A stretch of 64,000 nucleotides of DNA from NCBI GenBank assembly GCA_016792865.1, contig JAEUMJ010000168.1, positions 1 through 64,000 on the forward strand. The letters are read 5' to 3'. Source of the DNA: Hyphomicrobiales bacterium (GTDB taxonomy: Bacteria > Pseudomonadota > Alphaproteobacteria > Rhizobiales > Aestuariivirgaceae). The translations under genes and the position numbers were made by a program. The notes beneath the pieces were generated by a model. The model worked only from the letters and a program-made list of their open reading frames with translations, did no database searches and had not been told where the DNA came from. This document shows, one piece after another, positions 9,920 through 18,371 of this stretch. Position 1 is the stretch's first letter. Each line of letters starts with the position of its first letter.

Positions 9920-10623
9920 CAGCTTTTCCGTCCCTGGCGTTGCGCTTCGCTGGCCGTGAGGTCGGCAAGCACGGTCTCGCCGGCAATGGCACGCTGGCCC
10001 ACACAGGCCAGCGGCTTCACCGAGGTGGGCAGGAAGACATCCACACGGCTGCCGAAACGGATGAGGCCAAAACGCTGGCCCGCGTTCAGGCGTTCGCCTT
10101 CGTCCACGAACTTCACGATGCGCCGCGCCACGAGGCCGGCAATCTGCACCACGCCGATGCGGGTGGAATCGTCCAGCTCCAGCGTGAGGGCCTGGCGCTC
10201 GTTGTCCTCGCTTGCCTTGTCCAGCTCGGCATTGAGGAACGCGCCCGGCACATAGGCAATGCGGGTGAGGCGGGCTTCCAGCGGGCTGCGGTTCACATGA
10301 ACGTCGAAGACATTCATGAACACGGAAATGCGCACATGGGGCTCGCGCGGCAGATCGAGTTCCGGGGGCGGAATCACGGTTGCAATGGAGCTGATCCTGC
10401 CATCGGCGGGCGAGATGACGAGGCCCTTCCGCATCGGTGTCACGCGTTCCGGGTCACGGAAGAAATAGGCGCACCAGAGGGTGAGCACGACACAGACCCA
10501 GGCAAGCGGGTTCCAGCCCACCAGGAAAAGGACGAGGGTGACGGCTGCCGCGCCGAGCACGAAGGGATAACCTTCGCGGTGGACCGGCGCGAGGGACGAG
10601 GTGATGCTGGTGACAATGTTCAT
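9919..10623 (-). CDS. psd: Phosphatidylserine decarboxylase proenzyme
   Basis: Decarboxylates phosphatidylserine to phosphatidylethanolamine at the inner membrane. The 234-residue form is the short class of proenzyme. The self-cleavage site that produces the pyruvoyl group is Gly191-Ser192 in RFGSRVDVF. An N-terminal hydrophobic segment (about 18-48) anchors the protein. I start it at 10623 (MNIVTS); an in-frame ATG at 10653 would add ten residues. It is coupled to pssA through TGATG, so both steps of PE synthesis form one operon. Confidence 0.94.
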   Translation of the reverse strand: MNIVTSITSSLAPVHREGYPFVLGAAAVTLVLFLVGWNPLAWVCVVLTLWCAYFFRDPERVTPMRKGLVISPADGRISSIATVIPPPELDLPREPHVRISVFMNVFDVHVNRSPLEARLTRIAYVPGAFLNAELDKASEDNERQALTLELDDSTRIGVVQIAGLVARRIVKFVDEGERLNAGQRFGLIRFGSRVDVFLPTSVKPLACVGQRAIAGETVLADLTASEAQRQGRKS

Positions 10624-10650
10624 GGCCCGGCCCCTTACAGCATGTGCGGC

Positions 10651-10694
10651 CAAAACAAAAGAAACTGCCGCACGGCCCCCCGGCCATGCGGCAG
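10651..10694 (-). terminator. Rho-independent terminator after the YbjQ-family gene
   Basis: On the minus strand, an eight-base perfect stem (10687-10694 with 10665-10672) with a further GGCC/GGCC inner stem is followed by a T-rich tract (10651-10664, TTTCTTTTGTTTTG). It lies just past the stop at 10734, and is the clearest intrinsic terminator in the window. Confidence 0.88.
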
Positions 10695-10733
10695 CTTCAC
10701 GTTGCCCCCTCGAAAGGGGAAATCCGTTTGCGC

Positions 10734-11159
10734 TCAGCCCGCCATGCGGCGGAAAGGCAGGATCACCGCACCGGAATCATTGGCAGGTGCCATGACCGGC
10801 AGGGAGATCGGGGCTGCGGGCAGCGGCGCGGCGGCGGGTGCAATCGCCGAAGTCCGGACAGCGGTGCCCATGGCACTGGCCGAGAACAGGCCGGCGCCCA
10901 TTTCCACGATCTCGAAGCGCATTCCCACGATGGCATCGGCGCCCATGGCTTCGGCCTGGAGCATCAACGCCTTCTCGGCATCCTCGCGGGCCTTGTTCAG
11001 GCCCTCGGCCACATCGGCCGTCGTCATGTATTCCACCGCGCGAATGCCGCCGCGGCTGAACTTCTTGAGGCCGCGCGACCACACGATGGTGCCGCGGACC
11101 ACGCCGAGCGTTTCGTCCACCTGACGCCCGGCAATGTTCTCCAGAGTTGATACTCTCAT
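10734..11159 (-). CDS. YbjQ/UPF0145 family protein (heavy-metal-binding domain)
   Basis: A 141-residue protein. The first about 105 residues match the YbjQ family: a [11 protein letters not shown] strand, a long helix [24 protein letters not shown], then EIVEMG and SASAMGTAV. The family forms pentamers, and its metal-binding label is poorly supported. The last about 35 residues are Ala/Pro-rich and probably unstructured. The start at 11159 is the first ATG with the conserved N-terminal MRVSTLENI. It has a terminator of its own downstream. Confidence 0.82.
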   Translation of the reverse strand: MRVSTLENIAGRQVDETLGVVRGTIVWSRGLKKFSRGGIRAVEYMTTADVAEGLNKAREDAEKALMLQAEAMGADAIVGMRFEIVEMGAGLFSASAMGTAVRTSAIAPAAAPLPAAPISLPVMAPANDSGAVILPFRRMAG

Positions 11160-11456
11160 TTGACTTCCCCAAATTCTCTGTTGGCGCCTGCCCTCTTTGG
11201 CGAGGGCTTGGAGCCGGTCCTTGCTGCGCACGTTTTGCCGTGCTGATGGGGATCACCATGCGCCCGAAGACGTAAACAAAAGTGAATTGAATCGAATTTT
11301 CAGCAGTTTGGAGCCGTTTCCGCAAGGCAGCGTTAACAACGGACTCCCGTGCTTGGTTTCGGAATCCTTGCCTCCGGGAGGAGCATCGCTCCGGTGCGGA
11401 GGCACGAAGTCCCGCCGTCCATGCCGCTCACGGCTGCGGCAATGCGTGGCCGGTGG
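11160..11456. other. Intergenic region with an imperfect hairpin
   Basis: This 297-bp gap holds the promoter side of the YbjQ-family gene and the 3' flank of the Atm1-like gene. An AT-richer patch at about 11265-11310 is the likely promoter area. At 11370-11403 a nested inverted repeat (GCCTCCG with CGGAGGC, inner GGAGC with GCTCC) follows the transporter gene; it lacks a U-tract. No gene is supported. Confidence 0.5.
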
Positions 11457-13349
11457 TCAGCGCTCGGCGGGGCGCAGGGCGAGCTGTTCCGCCGTCGGCC
11501 CGCGCACGTCGAGATGTTCGGCAAGCTTGCGGCGGGCCTCGTCGGCTTCGCGCTGGCGGTTCCACATGGCGGCATAGAGGCCCTTCCTGCGCATCAGGGC
11601 GGAGTGCGTGCCGCGCTCGGCAATCACCCCCTTGTCGAGCACGATGATCTCGTCGGCATCGATGACGGTGGAAAGGCGATGCGCGATCACCACGGTGGTG
11701 CGGTCGCGCGACACCTGCTTCAGGGCCACCTGGATTTCCTGCTCGGTGAAGGTGTCGAGCGCGGATGTCGCCTCGTCGAGCACGAGAATGGGCGGTCCCT
11801 TGAGGATGGTGCGGGCAATCGAGACCCGCTGCTTCTCGCCGCCCGACAGCTTCAGGCCGCGCTCGCCCACCACCGTGTCATAGCCCTGCGGCAGCGACAT
11901 CACGAAATCATGGATCTGGGCAAGGCGGGCCGCTTCCTCGATCTCGGCATTGCTGGCGCCGGGGCGGCCATAGGCGATGTTGTAGCGGATGCTGTCGTTG
12001 AACAGCACCGTGTCCTGAGGCACCATGCCCAGTGCACGGCGCAGGCTTTCCTGGGTCACGCCCTGGATGTCCTGGCCGTCGATGCTGATCCGGCCGGAGG
12101 TCACGTCATAGAAGCGGAAGATGAGGCGCGAGATGGTTGACTTGCCCGCGCCGGAAGGACCGACGATGGCCACCGTCTTGCCCGCCGGAACGGTGAAGGA
12201 AATGCCGCGCAGGATGGGACGTTCCTCATCATAGGAAAAACGCACGTCGTCAAAGACGATCTCGCCCCGCGCCGGAACGAAGGGTTTCGCTCCGGGACGG
12301 TCGGCAATCGCGGCGTTCTCGCGCAGGATCGAGAACATGCCTTCCACATCGATGAGGCCCTGCTTGATCTCGCGATAGGATGAGCCGATGAAGTTGAGCG
12401 GCATGTAGAGCTGGATCATCAGTGCGTTCACCATGACGAAATCGCCGATCGTCAGCGTTCCGCCGAGGATCTCCCGCGCCGCCATCACCATCACCAGGGT
12501 GAGGCCCGCGGAATAGATGATCGCCTGCCCCGCGTTCAGCACCGCAAGCGACACCCATGTCTTGATCGCGGCCCCTTCATAGCGCGCCATCGCCACGTCA
12601 TAGCGGTCGGCCTCGTGGCGCTCGTTGCCGAAATACTTCACGGTTTCGAAATTGAGCAGGCTGTCGATGGCCTTGGTGCCGGCATCATTGTCGGCCTCGT
12701 TCATGGTGCGGCGGATGTTGATGCGCCGCTCGGTGGCCCAATAGGTGAAGCCCACGTAGGCGATCACCGTTGCAACAACCACCCAGACATACAGGTGGCC
12801 GAAGGACCAGGCGATGACGGCGCAGACCAGCGCGATCTCAAGGGCGGTGGGGAAGGTGTTGAACAGGGCAAAGCGCAGGACCGAATCCACCCCGTTGATG
12901 CCGCGCGAGATGATGCGCGAGAGCGCACCCGTGCGGCGGCCGAGATGGAATGACAGCGACAGCCGGTGCAGGTGGCGGAAGGTCTCGTTGGAGAGCTGGC
13001 GCACGGCCCGCTGGCCCACCTTGGAGAAGATGGCATCGCGCATCTGCGCAAAGACCACCATGAAGATGCGGCCCACGCCATAGGCGAGGACCATGAAGAC
13101 CGGAACCGAGAGGAGCGCCACCTCCGCGCCCGACCTGGCGGTCAGTGCATCGGTTGCCGCCTTGAAGGCATAGGGGGTGACCACCGTCACCAGCTTCGAG
13201 GCCACGAGCAGCACAAGGGCAACGAAGACGCGGAGCTTCAGGTCTGTCCTGCCCTGCGGCCAGAGGTAGGGCAGGAGATGTTTCATGGTTTGCCACTGAC
13301 TTGCGTCAGCGGCTTTCCCGTCAGCGGGAGTCGCCGTCATGCGTCTCAT
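11457..13349 (-). CDS. Atm1/HMT1-type ABC exporter (fused permease-ATPase)
   Basis: A half-transporter of 630 residues. The N-terminal six-helix exporter domain (about 30-330) contains NFETVKYFGNE, the hallmark of the Atm1/ABCB7 group. The C-terminal nucleotide-binding domain has Walker A GPSGAGKST, signature LSGGEKQR, Walker B ILVLDEA and the switch His in VIAHRLST, so it should be fully active as a homodimer. Bacterial Atm1 relatives export glutathione conjugates or metal-thiol complexes. Either of two close ATGs (13349 or 13340) could be the start. It sits 24 bp after the LysM gene on the same strand. Confidence 0.93.
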   Translation of the reverse strand: MRRMTATPADGKAADASQWQTMKHLLPYLWPQGRTDLKLRVFVALVLLVASKLVTVVTPYAFKAATDALTARSGAEVALLSVPVFMVLAYGVGRIFMVVFAQMRDAIFSKVGQRAVRQLSNETFRHLHRLSLSFHLGRRTGALSRIISRGINGVDSVLRFALFNTFPTALEIALVCAVIAWSFGHLYVWVVVATVIAYVGFTYWATERRINIRRTMNEADNDAGTKAIDSLLNFETVKYFGNERHEADRYDVAMARYEGAAIKTWVSLAVLNAGQAIIYSAGLTLVMVMAAREILGGTLTIGDFVMVNALMIQLYMPLNFIGSSYREIKQGLIDVEGMFSILRENAAIADRPGAKPFVPARGEIVFDDVRFSYDEERPILRGISFTVPAGKTVAIVGPSGAGKSTISRLIFRFYDVTSGRISIDGQDIQGVTQESLRRALGMVPQDTVLFNDSIRYNIAYGRPGASNAEIEEAARLAQIHDFVMSLPQGYDTVVGERGLKLSGGEKQRVSIARTILKGPPILVLDEATSALDTFTEQEIQVALKQVSRDRTTVVIAHRLSTVIDADEIIVLDKGVIAERGTHSALMRRKGLYAAMWNRQREADEARRKLAEHLDVRGPTAEQLALRPAER

Positions 13350-13373
13350 GTTCCAGTCGCTGCGGGGGCAGCG

Positions 13374-14825
13374 TCAGCTCTTGGGGGCCGCGAGGATCTG
13401 GCCCGGATAGATGCGGTTGGGGTTCTTGATCTGGTCGCGGTTGGCTTCCCAGATCACGGTGAAGAGTCGGCCCTTGCCATAGACCTCGCGCGAGATGCGC
13501 CAGAGGTTGTTGCCGGGCTGGATCACGATGCGCGACGGCAAGGTCGGCGAGGTGGAAACCGAAATGCTGCTGCCGTTCCCGGCTGCTGCCTGTTGCTGGT
13601 CCGGCTGGGCGGCGGCTTCAGGCTGTGACGCCGCTTCGGCAGTGGTCGCTTCGGAAGCCGTCGCGGCGGCGGGCTGATCGGCAGCGGCCTCAGCCGCAGC
13701 GGGCTGTCCGGCATCGGCCGGTGCGGCGGCTTCGCTGGCGGCAATCACCTTGTCGGCCTCTTCACGCAGGAAGGGCAGTTCGGCGCGGCTGAGAACCTTG
13801 CCCGTGGCGTCGATCTCGTCGGCGCGGAGCATGTGCTTGCCCGGCGCAATCGGCGTGGTGCCCTTGAACATCCAGTTGCCCTGCCCGTCGGACTTCACGT
13901 CGCCCGCAAGCTGGTTGTCCACGTAGAAACGCACCGTGCCGCCGGGCGTGACGCGGCCCTGGAAGACGATGTTGCCTTCAGCGTCGTAATCGACTGCCGA
14001 AAGCTGCACTTCCTTGGCGACGGCCCCGGCGTCGGCGGCGGCCACGGGGGCCTGGACGATCTGGGTGGGCGTTGCCGCAGCGCTATCGACCCTGGCCACA
14101 AGAGCCGGCGACTGGTCGCGCTTCACGACAATGGCAATCTGGTCCTTGGAGGCGAGGGTCTTGCCGTCCACCGTGCTTTCCAGCGTCAGCTGGCCCGTGC
14201 CGATGGGCAGGGGCTTGTCCGGAACGATGGCAAAGCTGCCATCGGCGCTTGCGGTGGCGCGGCCCACTTCCACGCCGTCGAACTTGAGGGCGACCTCGCT
14301 GCCGGGCTTGCCCCGGCCCGCCACAACGGCTTCGCCCGTGGGCATGACGTTGACGGTATCGAATGCGGGAACATCCGGGTTGGCCGCGGCTTCCGCCTCA
14401 GGTGACGCCGGAGCGGTTGCGCCGGCGTCGGGATTGGCGGACGCCTGCTGCTGCGGTTCCGGCTGCTGGGCCGGAGCGGTGGCAGCGCTTTCCGCCGGGG
14501 TTTCGGCGGGCTGCTGCGCGGATTGGGCAGCAGCATCAGGGGCTGCAGCCGTTTCCCCACCGGATTGGTCTTGGGCCTGAGACTGGGCCTGAGTCTGGCC
14601 CTGAGTCTGAGTCTGGGCCTCTGCTGCGGCTTGTGTTTCAGCCTGGGCCTCAGGCTGTGTGGCAGGCTGGGCCGGAGGGGTGGCAGGGGCAGTCTGGGCA
14701 GGGGCTTCAGCGGCGGGTTTGGGAGCCTCGGCGCCGGGATAGTTTCCGGTGAGGACAGCAATCAGGACGCCTGCTGCTGCGACTGCGAGTCCTGTGAATA
14801 CCACGAGAGGTGTCTTTTTGGTCAT
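13374..14825 (-). CDS. Membrane-anchored LysM-domain envelope protein
   Basis: A 483-residue protein. Residues about 5-28 form one hydrophobic anchor. A long low-complexity Gln/Ala/Pro/Glu linker follows (about 35-160), including an alternating Gln-Thr/Gln-Ala run, then Ig-like strand-rich repeats (about 160-370), a second Ala-rich linker, and a C-terminal LysM module of about 50 residues (IQPGNNLWRISREVYG to YPGQILAAP). LysM binds peptidoglycan, so the protein probably spans from inner membrane to cell wall. The start at 14825 places the anchor at the N-terminus. It is divergent from the LOG gene. The function beyond wall attachment is unknown. Confidence 0.85.
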   Translation of the reverse strand: MTKKTPLVVFTGLAVAAAGVLIAVLTGNYPGAEAPKPAAEAPAQTAPATPPAQPATQPEAQAETQAAAEAQTQTQGQTQAQSQAQDQSGGETAAAPDAAAQSAQQPAETPAESAATAPAQQPEPQQQASANPDAGATAPASPEAEAAANPDVPAFDTVNVMPTGEAVVAGRGKPGSEVALKFDGVEVGRATASADGSFAIVPDKPLPIGTGQLTLESTVDGKTLASKDQIAIVVKRDQSPALVARVDSAAATPTQIVQAPVAAADAGAVAKEVQLSAVDYDAEGNIVFQGRVTPGGTVRFYVDNQLAGDVKSDGQGNWMFKGTTPIAPGKHMLRADEIDATGKVLSRAELPFLREEADKVIAASEAAAPADAGQPAAAEAAADQPAAATASEATTAEAASQPEAAAQPDQQQAAAGNGSSISVSTSPTLPSRIVIQPGNNLWRISREVYGKGRLFTVIWEANRDQIKNPNRIYPGQILAAPKS

Positions 14826-14987
14826 TGCTGCACTTCCTGCCAAATCTTCAGCCCGCGCCATCCTGCGGGGCAGGGTTCACAAGGAGCGATTCTCCGCTCC
14901 TCAGCCCCTTGTTTCCCGCTAGATAGTCACCACACTTGGTCCTATTAAGCCCTCACATTTCAGATTGCAAAGAATCAGAGGACCGAG

Positions 14988-15590
14988 ATGACTCCGCCCA
15001 AGCACCGCCTGTGCGTCTATTGTGGCTCTTCCACGGGAAACAGGCCGGAATATGCCGAAGGGGCGCGTCTCCTGGGGCAAGCCATGGCGCAGCAGGGAAT
15101 CGGGCTGGTCTATGGCGGCGGCGGGCTTGGCCTGATGGGTGAGGTGGCCCGCGCCGTGCGCGACTCCGGCGGCCATGTCACGGGCATCATTCCGGATTTC
15201 CTCGTTTCGAAGGAACGCATGCTGGAAGGCGTCAGCGAGCTGATCGTCACCCGCACCATGCACGAGCGCAAGATGGGCATGTTCGAGCGCTCCACCGGAT
15301 TCGTGGCCCTGCCCGGCGGCATCGGCACGCTGGAGGAACTGGCCGAAATCCTGACCTGGGCGCAGCTCCAGCAACATGCGCGCCCCGTGATCCTGGTCGA
15401 TCTCCTCGATTTCTGGTCGCCCCTCACCACCCTGTTCGCGCAGATGAAGGGTCACGGCTTCATCCGTCCCGGTTTCGAGGTGAAACTCGACGTGGTGAAA
15501 ACGGCGGGCGAGGTGATCCCCGCCTACGAGATGCGCCTTGCCATGACCAAGGACAAGCCGCCCGTCGCGATCCTCAAGGACAAGCTGTAA
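14988..15590 (+). CDS. LOG-family protein (cytokinin riboside monophosphate phosphoribohydrolase type)
   Basis: A 200-residue Rossmann-like enzyme of the TIGR00730 family. It has the two defining motifs: GSSTG near residue 14, and PGGIGTLEE near residue 108 preceded by the conserved arginine pair region MHERK. Such enzymes hydrolyse nucleoside 5'-monophosphates to the base plus ribose 5-phosphate; many bacterial copies are mis-named lysine decarboxylase. The physiological substrate here is unknown. The ATG follows GAGGACCGAG. Confidence 0.92.
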   Translation: MTPPKHRLCVYCGSSTGNRPEYAEGARLLGQAMAQQGIGLVYGGGGLGLMGEVARAVRDSGGHVTGIIPDFLVSKERMLEGVSELIVTRTMHERKMGMFERSTGFVALPGGIGTLEELAEILTWAQLQQHARPVILVDLLDFWSPLTTLFAQMKGHGFIRPGFEVKLDVVKTAGEVIPAYEMRLAMTKDKPPVAILKDKL

Positions 15591-15599
15591 GGCCGAAGC

Positions 15600-16508
15600 T
15601 CAGACCGTGGCCGGAAGGGCGGTCGATTTCTTCGCTTCCGCGCGGAGGGCCGAAAAGGAATAGATCGCCAGCGCCACCCAGATGAAGGCGAAGGACAGGA
15701 GCTTCCAGCGGTCCATGTGTTCCCCGAACATGAAGACTGCGGTGAGGAAGACCAGCGACGGCGAGATGTATTGCAGGATGCCCGCGGTGGAATAGCGGAT
15801 CCGCTTGAGGGATTCCGCGAAGAAGAGAAGCGCCCCGGCGGTGAGGCCGCCGCAGCCGATGAGCATGAGCGTGGTGCCGGGAGTGGAGCCGAACGAGGCT
15901 TGCCCCGTCTTGAAGAGCCAGTATTCCACCGCCAGCAGCGGCGGCGCGATGAGCAGCACCTCCACCAGGAAGCCCTGGGTGGCGCCCACCGGAACGACCT
16001 TGCGCAACAGGCCATAGACGCAGAAGCTCGCGCCCAGCATCAGGCCGAGCCAGGGGAAGACCCCGGTTGCGACGGTCTGGATGATGACGCCGAGGGCGGC
16101 CAGCGCAATCGCCACCACCTGCGCCCTGGTGAAGCGCTCGTGCAGGAAGAGATAGCCCGCGATCACGTTCAGCAGCGGATTGATGAAATAGCCGAGGCTT
16201 GATTCCAGCGCCCGGCCCACCTCGATGGACCAGACATAGAACCCCCAGTTGAAGACGATGATGGCGCTGGTGAGGGCAAGGATGCCGAGATGCTTCGGGT
16301 TGCGGAAGATGCGGGCGATGTCGCCCCACTGGCCGAACCACCAGACGATGACGGCGGCGATGGGGATGGACCAGAGGCCACGGTTCACCGCGATTTCCAT
16401 CACATGGACATGGCGGAGGAATCCGAAGTAAGGCGCCATGCCACCCCAGAAGAGGTGGGCTATGACGCAGAACAGTATGCCCTTCTGGGCTTCGCTCATG
16501 CCGTGCAT
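15600..16508 (-). CDS. rarD: RarD-type EamA/DMT family permease
   Basis: A 302-residue membrane protein with ten predicted helices in two EamA halves. The N-terminus GILFCVIAHLFWGGMAPYFGFL and the downstream segment SLGYFINPLLNV are characteristic of RarD. Family members are metabolite or drug exporters of uncertain substrate. It is convergent with the LOG gene (9 bp apart). An internal ATG at 16499 is an alternative start, and neither has a strong ribosome-binding site. Confidence 0.9.
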   Translation of the reverse strand: MHGMSEAQKGILFCVIAHLFWGGMAPYFGFLRHVHVMEIAVNRGLWSIPIAAVIVWWFGQWGDIARIFRNPKHLGILALTSAIIVFNWGFYVWSIEVGRALESSLGYFINPLLNVIAGYLFLHERFTRAQVVAIALAALGVIIQTVATGVFPWLGLMLGASFCVYGLLRKVVPVGATQGFLVEVLLIAPPLLAVEYWLFKTGQASFGSTPGTTLMLIGCGGLTAGALLFFAESLKRIRYSTAGILQYISPSLVFLTAVFMFGEHMDRWKLLSFAFIWVALAIYSFSALRAEAKKSTALPATV

Positions 16509-16604
16509 GGGGGCGCTCTAGCGGCGGGGCCGCAGCCTTTCAATTCGGGCAGCGCGCATGGCTCTCCGGCATTTTTGCAAGGGACCACGGAAAGGACAGA
16601 TCTG

Positions 16605-16664
16605 CACGGCTTCAGGCTGCATGGCTTCTGGCTTCATGGCTTCTGGCTTCATGGCTTCAGGGCG
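16605..16664. repeat. Four tandem copies of a 15-bp unit at the cimA 3' end
   Basis: Units lie at 16605-16619, 16620-16634, 16635-16649 and 16650-16664; the two middle copies (CATGGCTTCTGGCTT) are identical and the outer ones differ at one to three positions. The first unit in the transcription sense overlaps the last codons and stop of cimA. Being a multiple of three, the repeat keeps the frame open for 14 codons past the stop. Confidence 0.9.
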
Positions 16665-18237
16665 TCACGCCATCACGCTGGAGCTTGTAGATGAGCGCAT
16701 CGAGCAGGGCCTGGAACGAAGCCTCCACGATGTTGGGCGAGACACCGAGGGTGAACCAGCGGTTCCCCTTGCCGTCGCGGCTCTCGATCAGCACGCGGGT
16801 TGTGGCCCCCGTGCCGCCATTGAGGATACGGACCTTGAAGTCCACCAGTTCCATGTCGGCAATGTGCTTCTGGAACTTGCCGAGATCCTTGCGCAGCGCC
16901 ACGTCGAGGGCGTTCACCGGGCCGTTGCCCTCGCCCGCGTTGAGGTAGATCTCGGTGCCGACCCGCACCTTCACCACCGCCTCGGTGTGCATCTCGCCGT
17001 TGAAGCGCTCCACCGAGGTGCGGAAGGAGAGCACGTCGAAGTAATGCGGCACGGTTCCGAGCGCACGCCGTGCCAGCAGTTCGAAGGAAGCGTCGGCCCC
17101 GTCATAGGCATAGCCCTGCGCCTCGCGTTCCTTCACCTCGCGGAGCAGGGCGTCGAGGCGGGAGTCATCCTTGCCGACCTCAATGCCGATGCGGCCCAGT
17201 TCGGCGAGCAGGTTCGACTTTCCTGCCTGATCGGACACGAGGATGCGGCGGCGGTTGCCCACGGTTTCCGGCGGAACATGCTCGTAGGTTTCCGGCTCCT
17301 TCGCCAGTGCCGAGGCGTGGATACCCGCTTTCGTGGCGAAGGCGCTCTTGCCGACATAGGGAGCCTGCGAATTGGGCGAGCGGTTGAGAAGCTCGTCGAA
17401 GCCCCGCGCCACCGCCGTCAATTCCATCAGCCTTGCATCATCGACATTGATCTCGAAGCGGCTCCTGTAGTGCGGCTTGGTGGCGAGCGTGCCGATGAGC
17501 GAGACGAGATTGGCATTGCCGCAACGCTCGCCGATGCCGTTGAGCGTGCCCTGGACCTGGCGCACGCCCGCATCGACGGCGGCCAGCGAATTTGCCACCG
17601 CCTGCTCGGTGTCGTTGTGGGCGTGGATGCCGAGATGGCTGCCCGGGACGGTTTTCGTCATTGTACGGACGATTTCCGCAACTTCTGCCGGCAGGGTGCC
17701 GCCATTGGTGTCGCACAGCACGACCCAGCGTGCGCCGGCCTCGTGGGCCGTCCTGGCGCAGAGGGTGGCATAGGCGGCATTGGCCTTGTAGCCATCGAAG
17801 AAGTGCTCGCAATCGACAAGCACTTCCTTGCCCGCTGCACGCGCCGCCACGACACTTTCGCGGATGGTCTCCAGGTTTTCCTCGTTGCTGCATCCGAGCG
17901 CGACGCGGACATGATAGTCCCACGATTTCGCCACAAGGCAGGCGGCCTTCGCCTTGGCGGCGAGAATGGCCTGGAAGCCCGGATCGTTGGAGGCGGATCG
18001 CCCTGCCCGCTTGGTCATGCCGAAGGCGGTGAAGATGGCGCGGGTCTTGCGCTCCTGTGCAAAGAGGGCGTTGTCGGTGGGATTGCCGCCGGCATAGCCG
18101 CCCTCGATATAGTCCACGCCCAGCCGGTCGAGCATGTCCATGACGAGGAGCTTGTCCTCGACCGAGAAATCAACGCCCGGCGTCTGCTGGCCGTCGCGCA
18201 GCGTGGTGTCGAAAAGATAGAGCCGTTCGCGGGCCAT
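16657..18237 (-). CDS. cimA: (R)-citramalate synthase
   Basis: Condenses pyruvate with acetyl-CoA to citramalate, the entry to the threonine-independent isoleucine route. The 526-residue protein has the HMGL-like TIM barrel opening FDTTLRDGQQTPG (about 9-21), the metal-binding HAHND near residue 204, NGIGERCGN, and a C-terminal LeuA-type allosteric domain from about 390. The length and motif set match the TIGR00977 citramalate synthase group better than 2-isopropylmalate synthase. It starts by TGATG overlap with the upstream 44-residue membrane protein gene, in a unit with cysS. Confidence 0.92.
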   Translation of the reverse strand: MARERLYLFDTTLRDGQQTPGVDFSVEDKLLVMDMLDRLGVDYIEGGYAGGNPTDNALFAQERKTRAIFTAFGMTKRAGRSASNDPGFQAILAAKAKAACLVAKSWDYHVRVALGCSNEENLETIRESVVAARAAGKEVLVDCEHFFDGYKANAAYATLCARTAHEAGARWVVLCDTNGGTLPAEVAEIVRTMTKTVPGSHLGIHAHNDTEQAVANSLAAVDAGVRQVQGTLNGIGERCGNANLVSLIGTLATKPHYRSRFEINVDDARLMELTAVARGFDELLNRSPNSQAPYVGKSAFATKAGIHASALAKEPETYEHVPPETVGNRRRILVSDQAGKSNLLAELGRIGIEVGKDDSRLDALLREVKEREAQGYAYDGADASFELLARRALGTVPHYFDVLSFRTSVERFNGEMHTEAVVKVRVGTEIYLNAGEGNGPVNALDVALRKDLGKFQKHIADMELVDFKVRILNGGTGATTRVLIESRDGKGNRWFTLGVSPNIVEASFQALLDALIYKLQRDGVTP

Positions 18238-18371
18238 CAGACCAATCCCTTGTACTTGAGCGCGACATAGACAACGAGGGCGAGCACGATCACCTTGATG
18301 GCGATGTAGCCCAGCCAGTGAGCCGGAAAGGGCAGGCTGTCCCGCCAGGATGTCTTCTTGGGTTCGGTCAT
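18237..18371 (-). CDS. 44-residue single-span membrane protein
   Basis: A small reading frame coupled at both ends: its ATG overlaps the cysS stop by 4 nt, and its stop shares one base with the cimA start (TGATG). The product begins [15 protein letters not shown] and has one hydrophobic span (about 20-38, rich in Ile, Val, Ala and Leu) flanked by Lys, ending KYKGLV. The perfect fit between two genes and the protein-like layout argue that it is translated. No family is recognised. It might anchor or modulate a neighbouring enzyme, which is speculation. Confidence 0.8.
   Translation of the reverse strand: MTEPKKTSWRDSLPFPAHWLGYIAIKVIVLALVVYVALKYKGLV

Noticed and set aside
11370..11403. Nested hairpin after the Atm1-like gene as a terminator
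   Set aside because: No U-tract follows it in the direction of transcription, so it is only noted as an inverted repeat.
14400..14700. Gln/Ala-rich repeats in the LysM protein as a CRISPR-like or repeat array
   Set aside because: They are imperfect codon-level repeats within a coding linker, with no regular repeat-spacer pattern.
16558..18270. Long open frame on the plus strand over cimA
   Set aside because: It is antisense to a clear citramalate synthase. Its product lacks any motif and is the usual by-product of high GC3 in the real gene.
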